From the NCBI GenBank assembly GCA_964017235.1, contig OZ024927.1, positions 55,681,293-55,745,292 of the forward strand: DNA of 64,000 bases, given 5' to 3'. This DNA is from Sabellastarte sp. h YS-2021. Lineage: Eukaryota; Annelida; Polychaeta; Sabellida; Sabellidae. Under the pieces are notes generated by a model. The model was given only the letters and a program-made list of their open reading frames with translations. It was not told where the DNA came from and did no database searches. A program made the translations under genes and the position numbers. Shown here in pieces: positions 10,646-62,925 of the stretch. The number at the start of each line of letters is the position of its first letter. The first letter of the stretch is position 1.

Positions 10646-11219
10646 TTTTTTTGTTTATTTACCACAGAGAGTCAGACATTTTAGAAACATGTTCTATTTC
10701 AAATTATCCATATTTGAAACAACAGTCTGATCTCTAAAGTAGAGACAAACCCTTTCAGAAGAACCTACTGACACGAAAGAACATGTGCGCTGAAGAGTAG
10801 AATTATGATGCCCAAACCATTATATAACTAGACCAAGGACGCATCTGTGGCCAGATGCAAGATGTATCCACCGGCAAAGGCAAAAGTAGCTGTTACTCAG
10901 CTATGCCACAAGGTAGAGGTCTGAAATTTTACTATGTTATAGCTGACCCAAAAGTAGGTGAGTAACAGATTTGCACAAAATTCTCTAAATGCAATAGTTT
11001 TCAAGTTACAAGTGATTTTACTCATGATGGAAGTTAGCGAAAAGTCAAAAAATAGCTATTACTCACTTAGCTATTGAGATAGACACTCAAGTTACTCACC
11101 ATGCTGTAGCTATGGAAAAAGTAGCTGAATAACATATGTTAACAAAGTGCTCTAAATGCAATATTTTGAAGTTATAATTGATTTAGTGCATGATTTCATT
11201 AATTTTAATGCATTAAAAA

Positions 11220-14200
11220 CTAGATTGGGCCAACTCGGCGCCAACATATCCCCAGACAGGTCATCACTCACGCCACAGGTTTTGATCGGGAATTTTTTAA
11301 AACATAATTACCCATTATTATATGAACTTCAGCACATCAATCTACTCTGTTTATATCTCCCCAAGGAAGATGGTGTATCCCCAGACGCCGAATACATAAC
11401 TCAAATTATATTTTCAATCTTCCTGCAATGATAACTCTAAACCTATTTTCAAAGTATTTAAATGATTGATGATTGAATGTCCATTCTAAAATAATAATCC
11501 CAAAAGAGCATATGTGTTTCTATATTTGTTGACAAATAAAATATTATTTTTAACTCAACTCATCATATTTTTCAATCTTCCTTCAAAGTATTTAAATGAT
11601 TGATGATTCAATGTCCATTCTAAAATTCATAATCCCAAAAGCGCATATCTGTTTCTATATTTGTTCACAAGTAAAATATTATTTAAAAAAAAATTATTTA
11701 TATTATTATTTTATTATATTATTTTTAGAATTTGCAAATTGTTTTCAGTTATTCATTTCCTCTATACCTATATATGTGGTCCATATATATGCAACCTAAA
11801 TATGTGACACAATCTCAGTTCTGACTCCCCTTTGTGTTATATGTAATGAAGCCCACCACCTCCCACCCCCACCCCTCTCCCCTTCTCCACACCTCTCTCA
11901 CTATTACACAAGATCTGCAACCCCATTGAGTTCTTTGTTTCTCATCTGATATCATTAAATACCTTTGTTTATTTAGTGTCACTCAATATAGCTGGAGGTC
12001 CCAGAGGTGGGTGAGGGGAATCCGGGTGGGGGATGTGGGTTGAGCATAAATGGTAAACAAACAATCTATATAAAAGGGGTACTCAAATACAAAAAGAATT
12101 GAGAATTTTAAGTATGTGATTATCAACTGAAATGAGTTCATAACTGTAGGAGCTGTGCCAAAATTAACTGAGGCAAGTTGAATAAAACTGGGCTAGTTGA
12201 GGGTTAAAAATCCCCTAGTTTTACTACATAAGGATATAATTTCATTAATATTGGGACTTAAAGCTCACTTAAAGTGTCCATTTTGTCTACTTGAATATGT
12301 TTAACCAGTTTCATTTTAAAAAGTGAAAAACTCAGCAAGCAGAGGTATAACACACAAAAATAAGTTCTTAAAAGACTAAGATAGCCATAACATTATTAAT
12401 ATTCAAAATTTAAATAGACAGGCATTTCCTTTTAAAAATTCAAAGATTTCAGCTCTATAACCCACATAGTTTGACAGTTACTGGGCTTTAAAGTGGCATA
12501 ATATCCATAAATTGGGTTTCTGTGGGCATTTTACAATTGTTAAAGAGACCTTAGCAATTAAACTACAGATCTGAAACTTTTTGGGGGACATACATAACAA
12601 ACAAAAATTATATATAATACAGTTTAAGACTTGTCACACTAAGCATTTCCAAATAACAGGGCAAAATACGGAAAAAATGTCAAAAAAGGCACTTGGGCGA
12701 GTGTCTATGGCCCTCATACACAGGTTAAATGTCTACTAAAAACCTTGATTTTCGGCATATGTAAAAAGGACATAATAATGCATTCCCAGATGGGATTTCA
12801 GCTCCATCAATCACATAGTTTAACAGTTACAGGGCTTAAAGGTGGTAAAAAGTCCAAATATTGGTTCATTGTGGGCCTTTTAGAGATCTCGATGTGGCTT
12901 TCAAATTAAAGCTTCAGACTTAAAATTTGTTACATACTAAGATTACACATAGAATATGTATCTAATAAAGTTTGAAACTTCTCAGACTTACCATTTCCAA
13001 GTTACAGAGCAAAATATGTGAAAAATGTCTTAAAAGGGTCACTCAGGTGGGTGTTTAAGGTCCTCATACACAGGTTAAATGTCTACTTGAAGCCTTGATT
13101 TTTAGCACATGTAAAAAGAACATAATAATGTATTCCCAGATGAGATTTCAGCTCTATCAGTCACATATTTTAACAGTCACAGGCCTTAAAATTGGCAAAA
13201 AGTCCAAATACTGGGTCTTTATGGGGCCTTCTAGAGACCTAAATGTGGCCTTCAAATTAAAGCTTCAGACTTAAAATTTGTCACATACTAAGATTACACA
13301 TAGAATATGCATCTAATACAGTTTGAAACTTCTTAGACTTACCATTTCCAAGTTACAGGGAAAAATATGTGAAAAATGTCTAAAAATGGTCACTCGGGTG
13401 GGGATTTATGGTCCTCATACACAGGTTAAATGTCTTCTTAAAGCCTTAATTTTTGGCACATATAAAAATAACATACTAATATCTTCTCAGATAGGATTTG
13501 AGCTCTATCAGTCACATAGTTTAACAGTCACAGGGCTTAAAAGTAGCAAAAAGTCCAAATATTGGGTCTTTGGGAGCCTTTTAGAGACCTCAATTTGACC
13601 TTCAAAATTAAAGCTTCAGACTTAAAATCTGTTACATACTGAGATTACACACAGAATATATATCTAATACAGTTTGAAACTTCTCCGACTTACCATTTCC
13701 AAGTTACAGGGAAAAAGATGTGAAAAATGTCTTATAAGGGTCACTCGGGTGGGTGTTTATGGTCCTGATACACAGGTTAACTGTCTATTAAAGGCCTAAA
13801 TGTTGGGGCACATATAAGAAAACACATAGATATATTCCCAGATGATATTTAACTTAGATGAGAGACATAGTTTGAAAGCTACAGTGCTTGAAAGTGGCAA
13901 AAAGTGCATAAATTGGGTCTCTGTGGGCACTTTTGAGACCTTAAGTCGACCCCTTTGGGTAAACCTACAGCCCTAAAATTTTCTACAGACAAGGATTACA
14001 TATCAAAGTTATACCTAGCGCAGTTTGAGACTCATCAGAATTATCACTTCCAAATTATAGGGCAAAATATGTGTAAAGTATAGCAAAAAATCCCTAAGTG
14101 GGGGTATTTATGGGCCTCAAACACAATTTTCTCCTCAACTTAAAGTCATGATTTTCGGCACATGTACTAAGAACATATTAATGTGTTGTCAGGTAAAATT

Positions 14201-14475
14201 TCAGCCAGCTGAGCATCATAGTTTGTGACCTACAGGGCTCTAAGTGGCCAAAAGTGCAATTTCTGACCTTAAGGTGGCCATAAGTTCTTTTTTACTGGGA
14301 GTTTAAGGTCACCTTAAAATAGGGATCTTCCTTTGGGCACCCTTAACATGTGTACCAAGTTTGAAAAAAAAATATTAATTTGTTTTTGAGTTATCGCGTC
14401 CACAAGGAAATTTCTACGGCGGCGGCGGCGCGACGGACCTGAATCCAATATATCCCCGACTTTCGTCTGGGGATA
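11220..14475 (+). mobile_element. Helentron-like element HL-C with 351-bp core repeats
   Basis: Begins CTAGATTGGGCCAACTCGGC and then ATATCCCCAGAC; ends with the hairpin ATATCCCCGACTTTCGTCTG followed by GGGATA. The left ATATCCCCAGAC is the inverted copy of the right arm. It was inserted between A and T (left ...TTAAAAA, right TAATTATTTT). A CGG-rich stretch precedes the end hairpin. The core carries about five 351-bp repeats. No RepHel frame is present, so it is non-autonomous. Confidence 0.75.
12440..14230 (+). repeat. 351-bp tandem array (HL-C core)
   Basis: The landmark 'cacaggttaaatgtct' recurs at 12,719, 13,070, 13,421 and 13,771 (with one substitution in the last copy), spacing 351, 351 and 350. 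There are about five units, the outer ones more diverged. The open frame at 13,323-13,598 is only repeat translation. Confidence 0.9.
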
Positions 14476-14509
14476 TAATTATTTTAAAAAATTCATAAAA
14501 AAACCTTAG

Positions 14510-15245
14510 CATGTGAAAGCTCTCCAAAATGTAGGTGAATGAGTTATTTGAGAAATACTGGCTATCTGCAATACTTTCAGTGATAATAGGCATTTACACA
14601 TTTGGAGTAGGTGAGTAATTAGCTACGGATCTGAAAATTCACTAATTGAAAGCTCTCCAAAATGTAGGTGAATGAGTTATTTGAGAAATACTGGCTATCT
14701 GCAATACTTCTAGAGATAATTCGCATTTACTCATTTTGAGTAGGTGAATAATTAGCTACGGGTCTGAAACTTCACCAAGTGAAAGCTCTCCCAAAAGTAG
14801 GTGAATGAGTTATTTGAGAAAAATTGGCTATCTGCAATACTTTTAGAGATAATTCGCATGTACTCATTTTGAGTAGGTGAGTAATTAGCTACGGGTCTGA
14901 AACTTCACGGAGTGAAAGCTCTCCCAAAAGTAGGTGAATGAGTTATTTGAGAAAAATTGGCTATCTGCAATACTTTTAGAGATAATTAGCATTTACTCAT
15001 TTTGAGTAGGTGAGTAATTAGCTACGGGTCTGAAACTTCACCAAGTGAAAGCTCTCCCAAAAGTAGGTGAATGAGTTATTTGAGAAAAATTGGCTATCTG
15101 AAATACTTTTAAGAGATAATTCGCATTTACTCATTTTGAGTAGGTGAGTAATTATGTACGGGTCTGAAACTTCACCAAGTGAAAGCTCTCCCAAAAGTAG
15201 ATGAATGAGTTATTTGAAAAAAATTGGCTATCTGCAATACTTTTA
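14510..15245 (+). repeat. 133-bp tandem array, first block
   Basis: Units carry 'gtgaaagctctcc', 'aggtgaatgagttatttgag', 'tggctatctgcaatac' and 'catttactcattttgag' every ~133 bp, about 5.5 units. The same monomer forms the large arrays in the HL-A elements at 30-46 kb. Confidence 0.9.
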
Positions 15246-15249
15246 AGCG

Positions 15250-16395
15250 ATAAGCCACCTGCCAAATATAAAAGAAATGTGGAAAGAAATGTGGACTGTA
15301 GGCCGCTAACAAGCAATATTCCACATTCTAGACATTTTTGTCTACCACAGGCCTAATTTAGACATAAACCCTACCAAAAAGATAGGGTGGCGAGTCCTCT
15401 AGCATACCAAGCCACCTGCCAAATATGAAAGAAATGTGGACTGTAGGTCGCTAACAAGCAATATTCCACATTTTAGACATTTTTGTCTACCACAGGCCTA
15501 ATTTAGACATAAAGCCTACCAAAAAGATAGGGTGGCGAGTCCTCTAGCATACCAAGCCACCTGCCAAATATGAAAGAAATCTGGAAAGAAATGTGGACTG
15601 TAGGTCGCTAACAAGCAATATTCCACATTTTAGACATTTTTGTCTACCACAGGCCAAATTTAGACATAAAGCCTACCAAAGAAATAGGGTGGCGAGTCCT
15701 CCACCATATCAAGCCACCTGCCAAATATGAAAGAAATCTGGAAAGAAATGTGGACTGTAGGCCGCTAACAAGCAATATTCCACATTCTAGACATTTTTGT
15801 CTACCACAGGCCTAATTTAGACATAAACCCTACCAAAAAGATAGGGTGGCGAGTCCTCTAGCATACCAAGCCACCCGCCAAATATGAAAGAAATGTGGAA
15901 AGAAATGTGGACTGTAGGCCGCTAACAAGCAATATTCCACATTTTAGACATTTTTGTCTACCACAGGCCTAATTTAGACATAAAGCCTACCAAAAAGATA
16001 GGGTGGTGAGTCCTCCACCATATGAAGCCACCTGCCAAATATGAAAGAAATATGGAAAGAAATGTGGACTGTAGGTCGCTAACAAGCAATATTCCACATT
16101 TTAGACATTTTTGTCTACCACAGGCCTAATTTAGACATAAAGCCTACCAAAAAGATAGGGTGGCGAGTCCTCCACCATATGAAGCCACCTGCCACATATG
16201 AAAGAAATGTGGAAAGAAATGTGGACTGTAGGTCGCTAACAAGCAATACTCCACATTTTAGACATTTTTGTCTACCACAGGCCTAATTTAGACATAAAGC
16301 CTACCAAAAAGATAGGGTGGCGAGTCCTCCACCATATCAAGCCACCTGCCAAATATGAAAGAAATCTGGAAAGAAATGTGGACTGTAGGTCGTTA
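15250..16395 (+). repeat. 157-bp tandem array
   Basis: About seven units starting 'aagccacctgccaaatat' (15,252; 15,409; 15,553; 15,711 and onward), usual spacing about 157, with one unit of 144. Each has 'tagacatttttgtcta' (a short palindrome, TAGACA...TGTCTA) and 'gatagggtggcgagtcc'. Diverged units recur at 49,240-49,500. Confidence 0.9.
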
Positions 16396-16499
16396 ACAAT
16401 AAATCTCTGCGGACGCAGACGACGACGATGAATCCATAGTATCCCCGCTTCGCGCCGGGGATACAATAATCTCTTGAAATGTCAATGTCTCAGCCTCAC

Positions 16500-57864
<41,365 letters not shown>

Positions 57865-57871
57865 CAATAGA

Positions 57872-58117
57872 TTTTTTAAATTTATTTATTTGGGGTTTTA
57901 CGTCGCTTTCAAAACTGTACAGTTATATCACGATGGGTAGTTGGAAGGGCAGAGGAAGCCAGAACATACAGTTTGTCACGGTTCTGTATTGTAAACTGCT
58001 GACCAACGGTAAGCAACTACCAGCTTTCCAACTTCAGGTCGTGCCAGAAACCGAACCCCGGCCTCAGAGGTGGGAGGTGAGAGTATTACCACTCTGCCAC
58101 CGTGGCCCCGAGAGTCA
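57872..58117 (-). mobile_element. tRNA-derived SINE (246 bp)
   Basis: On the minus strand it starts with a tRNA-like head: a perfect pol III box A (TGGCAGAGTGG) and a box B-like GGGTTCGGTTTC. It ends 'gcgacgtaaaaccccaaata' with an AAATAAATAAA-type tail. Flanked by the 7-bp duplication CAATAGA (57,865-57,871 and 58,118-58,124). Box A/B would serve as its own pol III promoter. Confidence 0.9.
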
Positions 58118-58124
58118 ATAGAAA

Positions 58125-59422
58125 GGCTAATTTTGTACTAAATAGGTAATGGTCAAATGTGTAAATTTAGGTGATGTTTGTTTAGTACTTGTATATTTTG
58201 CCTTGAAAACAACTTTGGCTATTGAAGGGAATTTTGACGTTTGAATTTGGTCAGTGGGTGTTTAGTGTTAGAATTGTTGGATGTGAAATTGAGCTGTTTA
58301 ATATTTGGATTTTGGGAACTGTGTTTTGGTGTGTGAATTTCAACAATTGTGTGTGTTATATTCAACTGAATATTAATGTAAAGATATGTATTCTATTCTT
58401 ATAATTGTTGAAGCTGCAAACAGCATAAAGTTAATTATTATGAAAGAAGCATTTTATGGATACTATTGAACAGTGTGTACATGTAGGTGTTATTTGGAAG
58501 GTACATAAATGCTGTACTTTGTAATGCAGGATATTTGTCTGGAGTTGAATTTTAATATTAATATAGCACTATATATATGTAATATCAGTTGTATTTATTT
58601 ATTTGTTTGTTTGTAACCTAATTTTGTAATTGTATGTACTTCGAGTACGAATAAATATCTATATATATATATAATATTATCTTCAGTATCAAATGTATTT
58701 ACATCTGGAATATCTTATGTGCTTACTTGCAAAAAGTTGTTTCCAGGTATGCAAGTAATTCTTAATTGGTTGTTCTGTGGTTATTACAGATGAATGTTTG
58801 GTTCAGTGCAGTGTGCCATCCATTGAGGCCACATACAGTACACATGTATTTGAAGAATTCCTAGTCAGTGTTTTGAATGGGGGTAATTTGAGTATATTGA
58901 TTGTCTATAATATTATATATTTCAAATGTTTAAGTCAGATAATATGGTTAGTAAATTTAGAATATATGTAATTAAAATGGACTGATTTTGATAAATTGTT
59001 GAATGGTTAGATTACCAGTAACAAAAAAGTATGGTATGATATATGAACATGTAAATATTCATATAGGTTACATAATTATATAATGTAAATATGGATGCTT
59101 TTATTATTGTCACATTTTATGCGATACTATATTAACAATGTAACACTTTACTAATACACTGTACTATTGACAGTGTTGTATCTTTTGTTAAGGGTTTCTT
59201 ACTGTGGAAGAATAAAAGAATATGCCTGAGTTCTGGACCTGTGTGCTACCATCCCACTACACTTTGCAGCACGGTAAGCTGGTCATTTCTGACCAGCTTG
59301 GTCTGGGAGTCGACATAACTGGACTCCTTGTACAACAGATCAACAAGCAAGTAAAATTGGTACAACCAAGTACAATTTTTAGATCAAATGGTAGTCCTTG
59401 TCTTTGAACAATGAACTAATTA
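58125..59422. other. AT-rich intergenic sequence
   Basis: Contains (AT)n-like stretches near 58,660 and 'aataaa' signals, but no convincing exon. The 61-aa frame at 59,222 lacks any recognisable domain. Confidence 0.4.
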
Positions 59423-60480
59423 AGCGGCCCATCAGCGGCGCTTATTTGTTTCCACTTAAGTTTGACTGATCACCGCCGCCGCTGTCACCAGATTATGGTC
59501 TCCCTTGAATAACTTCTTGGGCTTTCAAATTTTTCTTTCCTTCTTATAATTTCTTTAAAACTATAGAGGGGGCTCGGTGGTGTAGCGGTTAGAGTTCTCA
59601 CTTCCAACCTCTGAGGCCACCGGTTCGAATCTTGGGCTGAGCCCTTCATGTTGGAAAGTTGGTACTTACTATAGGGGTGGGAAAATTTTTTTGATACTTT
59701 GTGGAGACCGTCATCGGGTTTCGGAAAAAAAGCACACACCTGTGCTATAAAATTTATCAGGTACATTCCAGACCTATTTCTGCAGGTCAGAAAGGATTTT
59801 ATCATCAATCAGACCATAGATGCCTGAATGGGAGGCATTTTATTTTCATAATTTTTTTAAAAATGGGTACTTGGTCTGTATCTCAAAAGCGGTATGGATT
59901 TTGGCGTTTTGTTGGAATAACTTATTCAGTTACTATTTGATAATTTTTAATCTAAGGTTTAGCCCTGTATCTGCAATCTTAAGGCCACCTTAATGTCAAA
60001 AATGTGGTTTTAGCCCTCCAGCTCACTTAGTTTTTCACTTTCTTCAACCAAACTTGGCATATATATTAAGATTTACCAAAGAATTATCCTGACTTTATGG
60101 TGACCTTAAACTGTTAATATGATTGGAGCTATGGCCCCCTTAAAGTCATAAAATTTGGAATAAAAGTATCTGGCCCATTTCTTTTTTCATATCTAACGTA
60201 TATTGACATTGAAGTAGATGAAAAGAAGACTCTTACTACCTTATGATTTAAATATTAATGATATTATGGCCATCTTAAACTTAAAATGTAGGGGTTTTCA
60301 GCCCTAAGCTCAGCTAATGTTTAAATTTTTAAAATAAAACTTGGCACATATATAAAGGTTGGCAGAAAGGGACATTCTCATTTTATGGTCACCTTAAAGT
60401 CACAATTTCAATTAAGTTATGGTAACCTTACAGGGAAAAAGGAGTTTTCAACCTCTAGAGACATGGTGTTTTTTTTTTAA
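59423..60480 (-). mobile_element. Helentron-like element on minus strand, copy 1
   Basis: Its right end lies at low coordinates: a hairpin-like AGCGGCCCATCAGCGGCGCT, then 'tcaccgccgccgctgtcacc' and 'gattatggtctcccttgaat', the reverse of the HL-I tail at 28.8 kb. Inside are ~145-bp units with 'tttatggtgaccttaaa'. Interrupted by a SINE at 59,567. The other end was not found. Confidence 0.65.
59567..59667 (+). mobile_element. tRNA-derived SINE head, inserted copy (101 bp)
   Basis: Head reads GGCTCGGTGGTGTAGCGGTT (box A region TGGTGTAGCGG) and later the box B GGTTCGAATCT, then 'ttggaaagttggtactta' as in the SINE at 57.9 kb. Flanked by ACTATAG at 59,560-59,566 and 59,668-59,674. The related element at 61,439-61,445 has a single ACTATAG and no SINE, an empty site. 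The SINE tail is missing. Confidence 0.88.
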
Positions 60481-61305
60481 AGATACCTTATCTATCGATG
60501 ATGATAAATCGTAAAATCCATGCAGATCTGTCTCTTTGTTTGTTCCCGAGAGCCATTAGAAGAGAGGTACCCCCACCCAAAGTCTGAGAATTTCAACACT
60601 TTATCACAACTTTCTCATTAACTTTTGCCGGGATTACTGTCATATCTTGCATATATGTCCTAGGCCACCAGTAGAATTTCCTTCTAGTGGTATCAGGCCT
60701 GCATCTTTTTTAATTATTTTTTTTATGAATTTTTGATGCATTAAAATTCATGTAATTATGCACTAATTCGCTTATAACTTGAAATGGATTACATTTAGAG
60801 CATTTTGTTAAATGTGTTTTTGATGTAGTTTTGTGTCAATTATAACATCGTAAAATTTCAAAACTGTAGACCTGTACATAATTAAGAAATTGCTGTAAAA
60901 CCTAAATATTCTACTGCAGTAAATAATCTTTTTCTCATCTGGATTTTATTTCTGTGAGGGGAGTGAGGAAGAGGCAGTCTTTTTCTGCACAGATCTGCCC
61001 CCTCCCAACTCCCCTCACTCAAATAAAAATGCATGTGAGAAAAGAATTGCCTCTGTGTATGGGAGATGACAGGAGTGAGATGGGGAAGTGAAATTGTGTG
61101 TTGTAAGCTCACTTCCCCCATTCAAACAAAGAGGATATGTGTGCAATGTGTGTCTCTTTTCTGTCTTGAAACTGAAAGAAAATGGAAATGAAGAAATTGA
61201 AAGAAAATGGAAAAGTTCACTCTCACTGAGCTTTATCAAGCCTAGCTGTGTCTGTTATTCCTCTTACAGTCTAATACTGTGACTGATTCAGTTTTTAGAT
61301 AATTA
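60480..61305. other. Spacer between two related minus-strand elements
   Basis: Contains an imperfect inverted pair around 60,960-61,110 ('ctgtgaggggagtgaggaag' and 'cctcccaactcccctcactc'). No gene seen. Confidence 0.4.
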
Positions 61306-62560
61306 AGTGGCCCGTCAGGGGCACTTATTTGTTTTCATATAAGTTAAACTGATCACCGCCGCTGCCACAGGATTATGGTTTCCCTTCAATAACTTCTTAG
61401 GTTTTCAAATTTTTCTTTCCTTCTTATCTTTCTTTAAAACTATAGGGGTGGGAAAAAATTTTGGGATACTTTGCGCATACCTTAATCTCTACTTAAGGTA
61501 ACCTTAAGCATTTTTCCAAAAACCCCCATCATCGCATTTCGGAAAAAAACACACACACCAGTGCTATAAAATTAACCAAGTACATTCTAGATCAAATTTT
61601 GCAGGTTGGAAAGGATTTTCTGATCAATTGGACTATAGATGCCTAGATGGAAGGCATTTCACTTTCGTAAATTTTTTAAAAATGGATACTTTGTATCTCA
61701 AAAATGGTCGGGATTTTGGCGCTTTGTTGGAATAACTTTTTAAGCTACTTTTTGATAATCTTTCACATGCCAAAGTTTTTAGCCCCCTTTCTGCAATCTT
61801 AAGGTCACCTTAATGTCAAAAAGGGGGTTTTAACCCTCCAGTTCACTTAGTTTTTCACGTTGTTTCAACCAAACTTGCCATATATATTAAGATTTACCAA
61901 AGAATTATCCTGACTTTATGGTGACCTTATACTGTTAATATAATTGAAGCTATGGTCCCCCTAAAGTCATAAAATTGGAATAAAACGTCTGGCCCCTTTA
62001 TTTTTTCTATTTTCAAAGAATGTATCTTATATTGATATTGATCAAAAGAAGACTCTAACTACCTTATGATTTAAATATTAATAATGTTATGGCCATCTTA
62101 AATTTAGTTTCAGCCCTAAGTTCGGTTAATGTTTAAATTTTTAGAATAAAACTTCACATTTATAAAGGTTGAATGAAGGAATATTCTGATTTTATGGTTA
62201 CCTTAAAGTCCCAATATTAGTGAGGTTATCGTCACCTTACAGTAAAAAAGGAAGTTTTCAGCCTTCAGCTATCTTGTTGTTCAACTGACCTCAGCTAAAC
62301 TTTGTCCACTTATAAAGGATGACAAAAGGGACAATCTTCTTTTATGGTCACCTTAAAATCCCAATATGAATGAAGTTATGGCCACCTTGCAGTGAAATTA
62401 TGGAGTTTTTAATCTCTAGCTATCGTATTGTTCGGCTGACCTCAATTTTGCAGACTTATAAAAGATGGCAATAGGGACATTCTAATTTTATTCCACCTTG
62501 GAGTTCCAATACAAGTACAGCCATGGCCATCTTGATGTAAAAATTAATGTTTTCAGAAAA
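61306..62560 (-). mobile_element. Helentron-like element on minus strand, copy 2
   Basis: Same family as 59,423-60,480 without the SINE: AGTGGCCCGTCAGGGGCACT hairpin at its end, then 'gatcaccgccgctgcc' and about five 145-bp units with 'atggtcaccttaaa'. The hairpin arms still pair (AGTGGCCC-type / GGGGCACT). Confidence 0.65.
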
Positions 62561-62923
62561 CATCAGTTTAACTCGACACATTGATTAAGGTTAAATGTCA
62601 CAGGAAAAGAAAACTAAAGTTTACTTATATTCTTCAGTACACAGAAGCATAAACATAAAAGCTATTCCGAGCCTATTTATGTGTGGAATACTGCTGTGTG
62701 TGGTTTTTTCTCTCTTCCCAGTTCTCTTCAATTATCAAGTAAACAAACCTCTGCACTCGGTGGTTTCCGTGAGGCATTTCAATGCTACATAATAGCTACT
62801 AAACATTGCCCTCCAAATGTACACAGTTATTCGCTGAGTCAGGCTTTCATACATGTACTGTTGTTTATAAAATTGAAAATCTACTACAGTAAAGTGTTGT
62901 AGTCATTGTCATAGTTAGAATTT
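62561..62923. other. Spacer
   Basis: No repeat, frame or RNA signal identified. Confidence 0.4.
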
Positions 62924-62925
62924 AA

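Larger units (their letters stand above)
10828..16466 (+). mobile_element. Helentron-like composite HL-B/D with nested HL-C
   Basis: The left end at 10,828 starts CTAGACCAAGGACG, followed by a hairpin GCATCTGTGGCCAGATGC and TGTATCCACCGG. The right end at about 16,440-16,466 is the hairpin GTATCCCCG...CGGGGATAC. The inner 8-12 bases of the left end are an inverted match to the right hairpin, as in Helentron/HLE2-type rolling-circle elements. Its core consists of 133-bp and 157-bp arrays. HL-C (11,220-14,475) is inserted in it. The left end looks like family B and the right end like family D, so it may be a recombinant. Confidence 0.65.

Noticed and set aside
59222..59407. 61-aa frame MPEFWTCVLPSHY
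   Set aside because: No domain, no splice signals and no support from context.
59572..59650. True tRNA gene
   Set aside because: Box A and B are present, but the stems do not pair like a tRNA and the sequence matches the SINE at 57.9 kb and has a target duplication.
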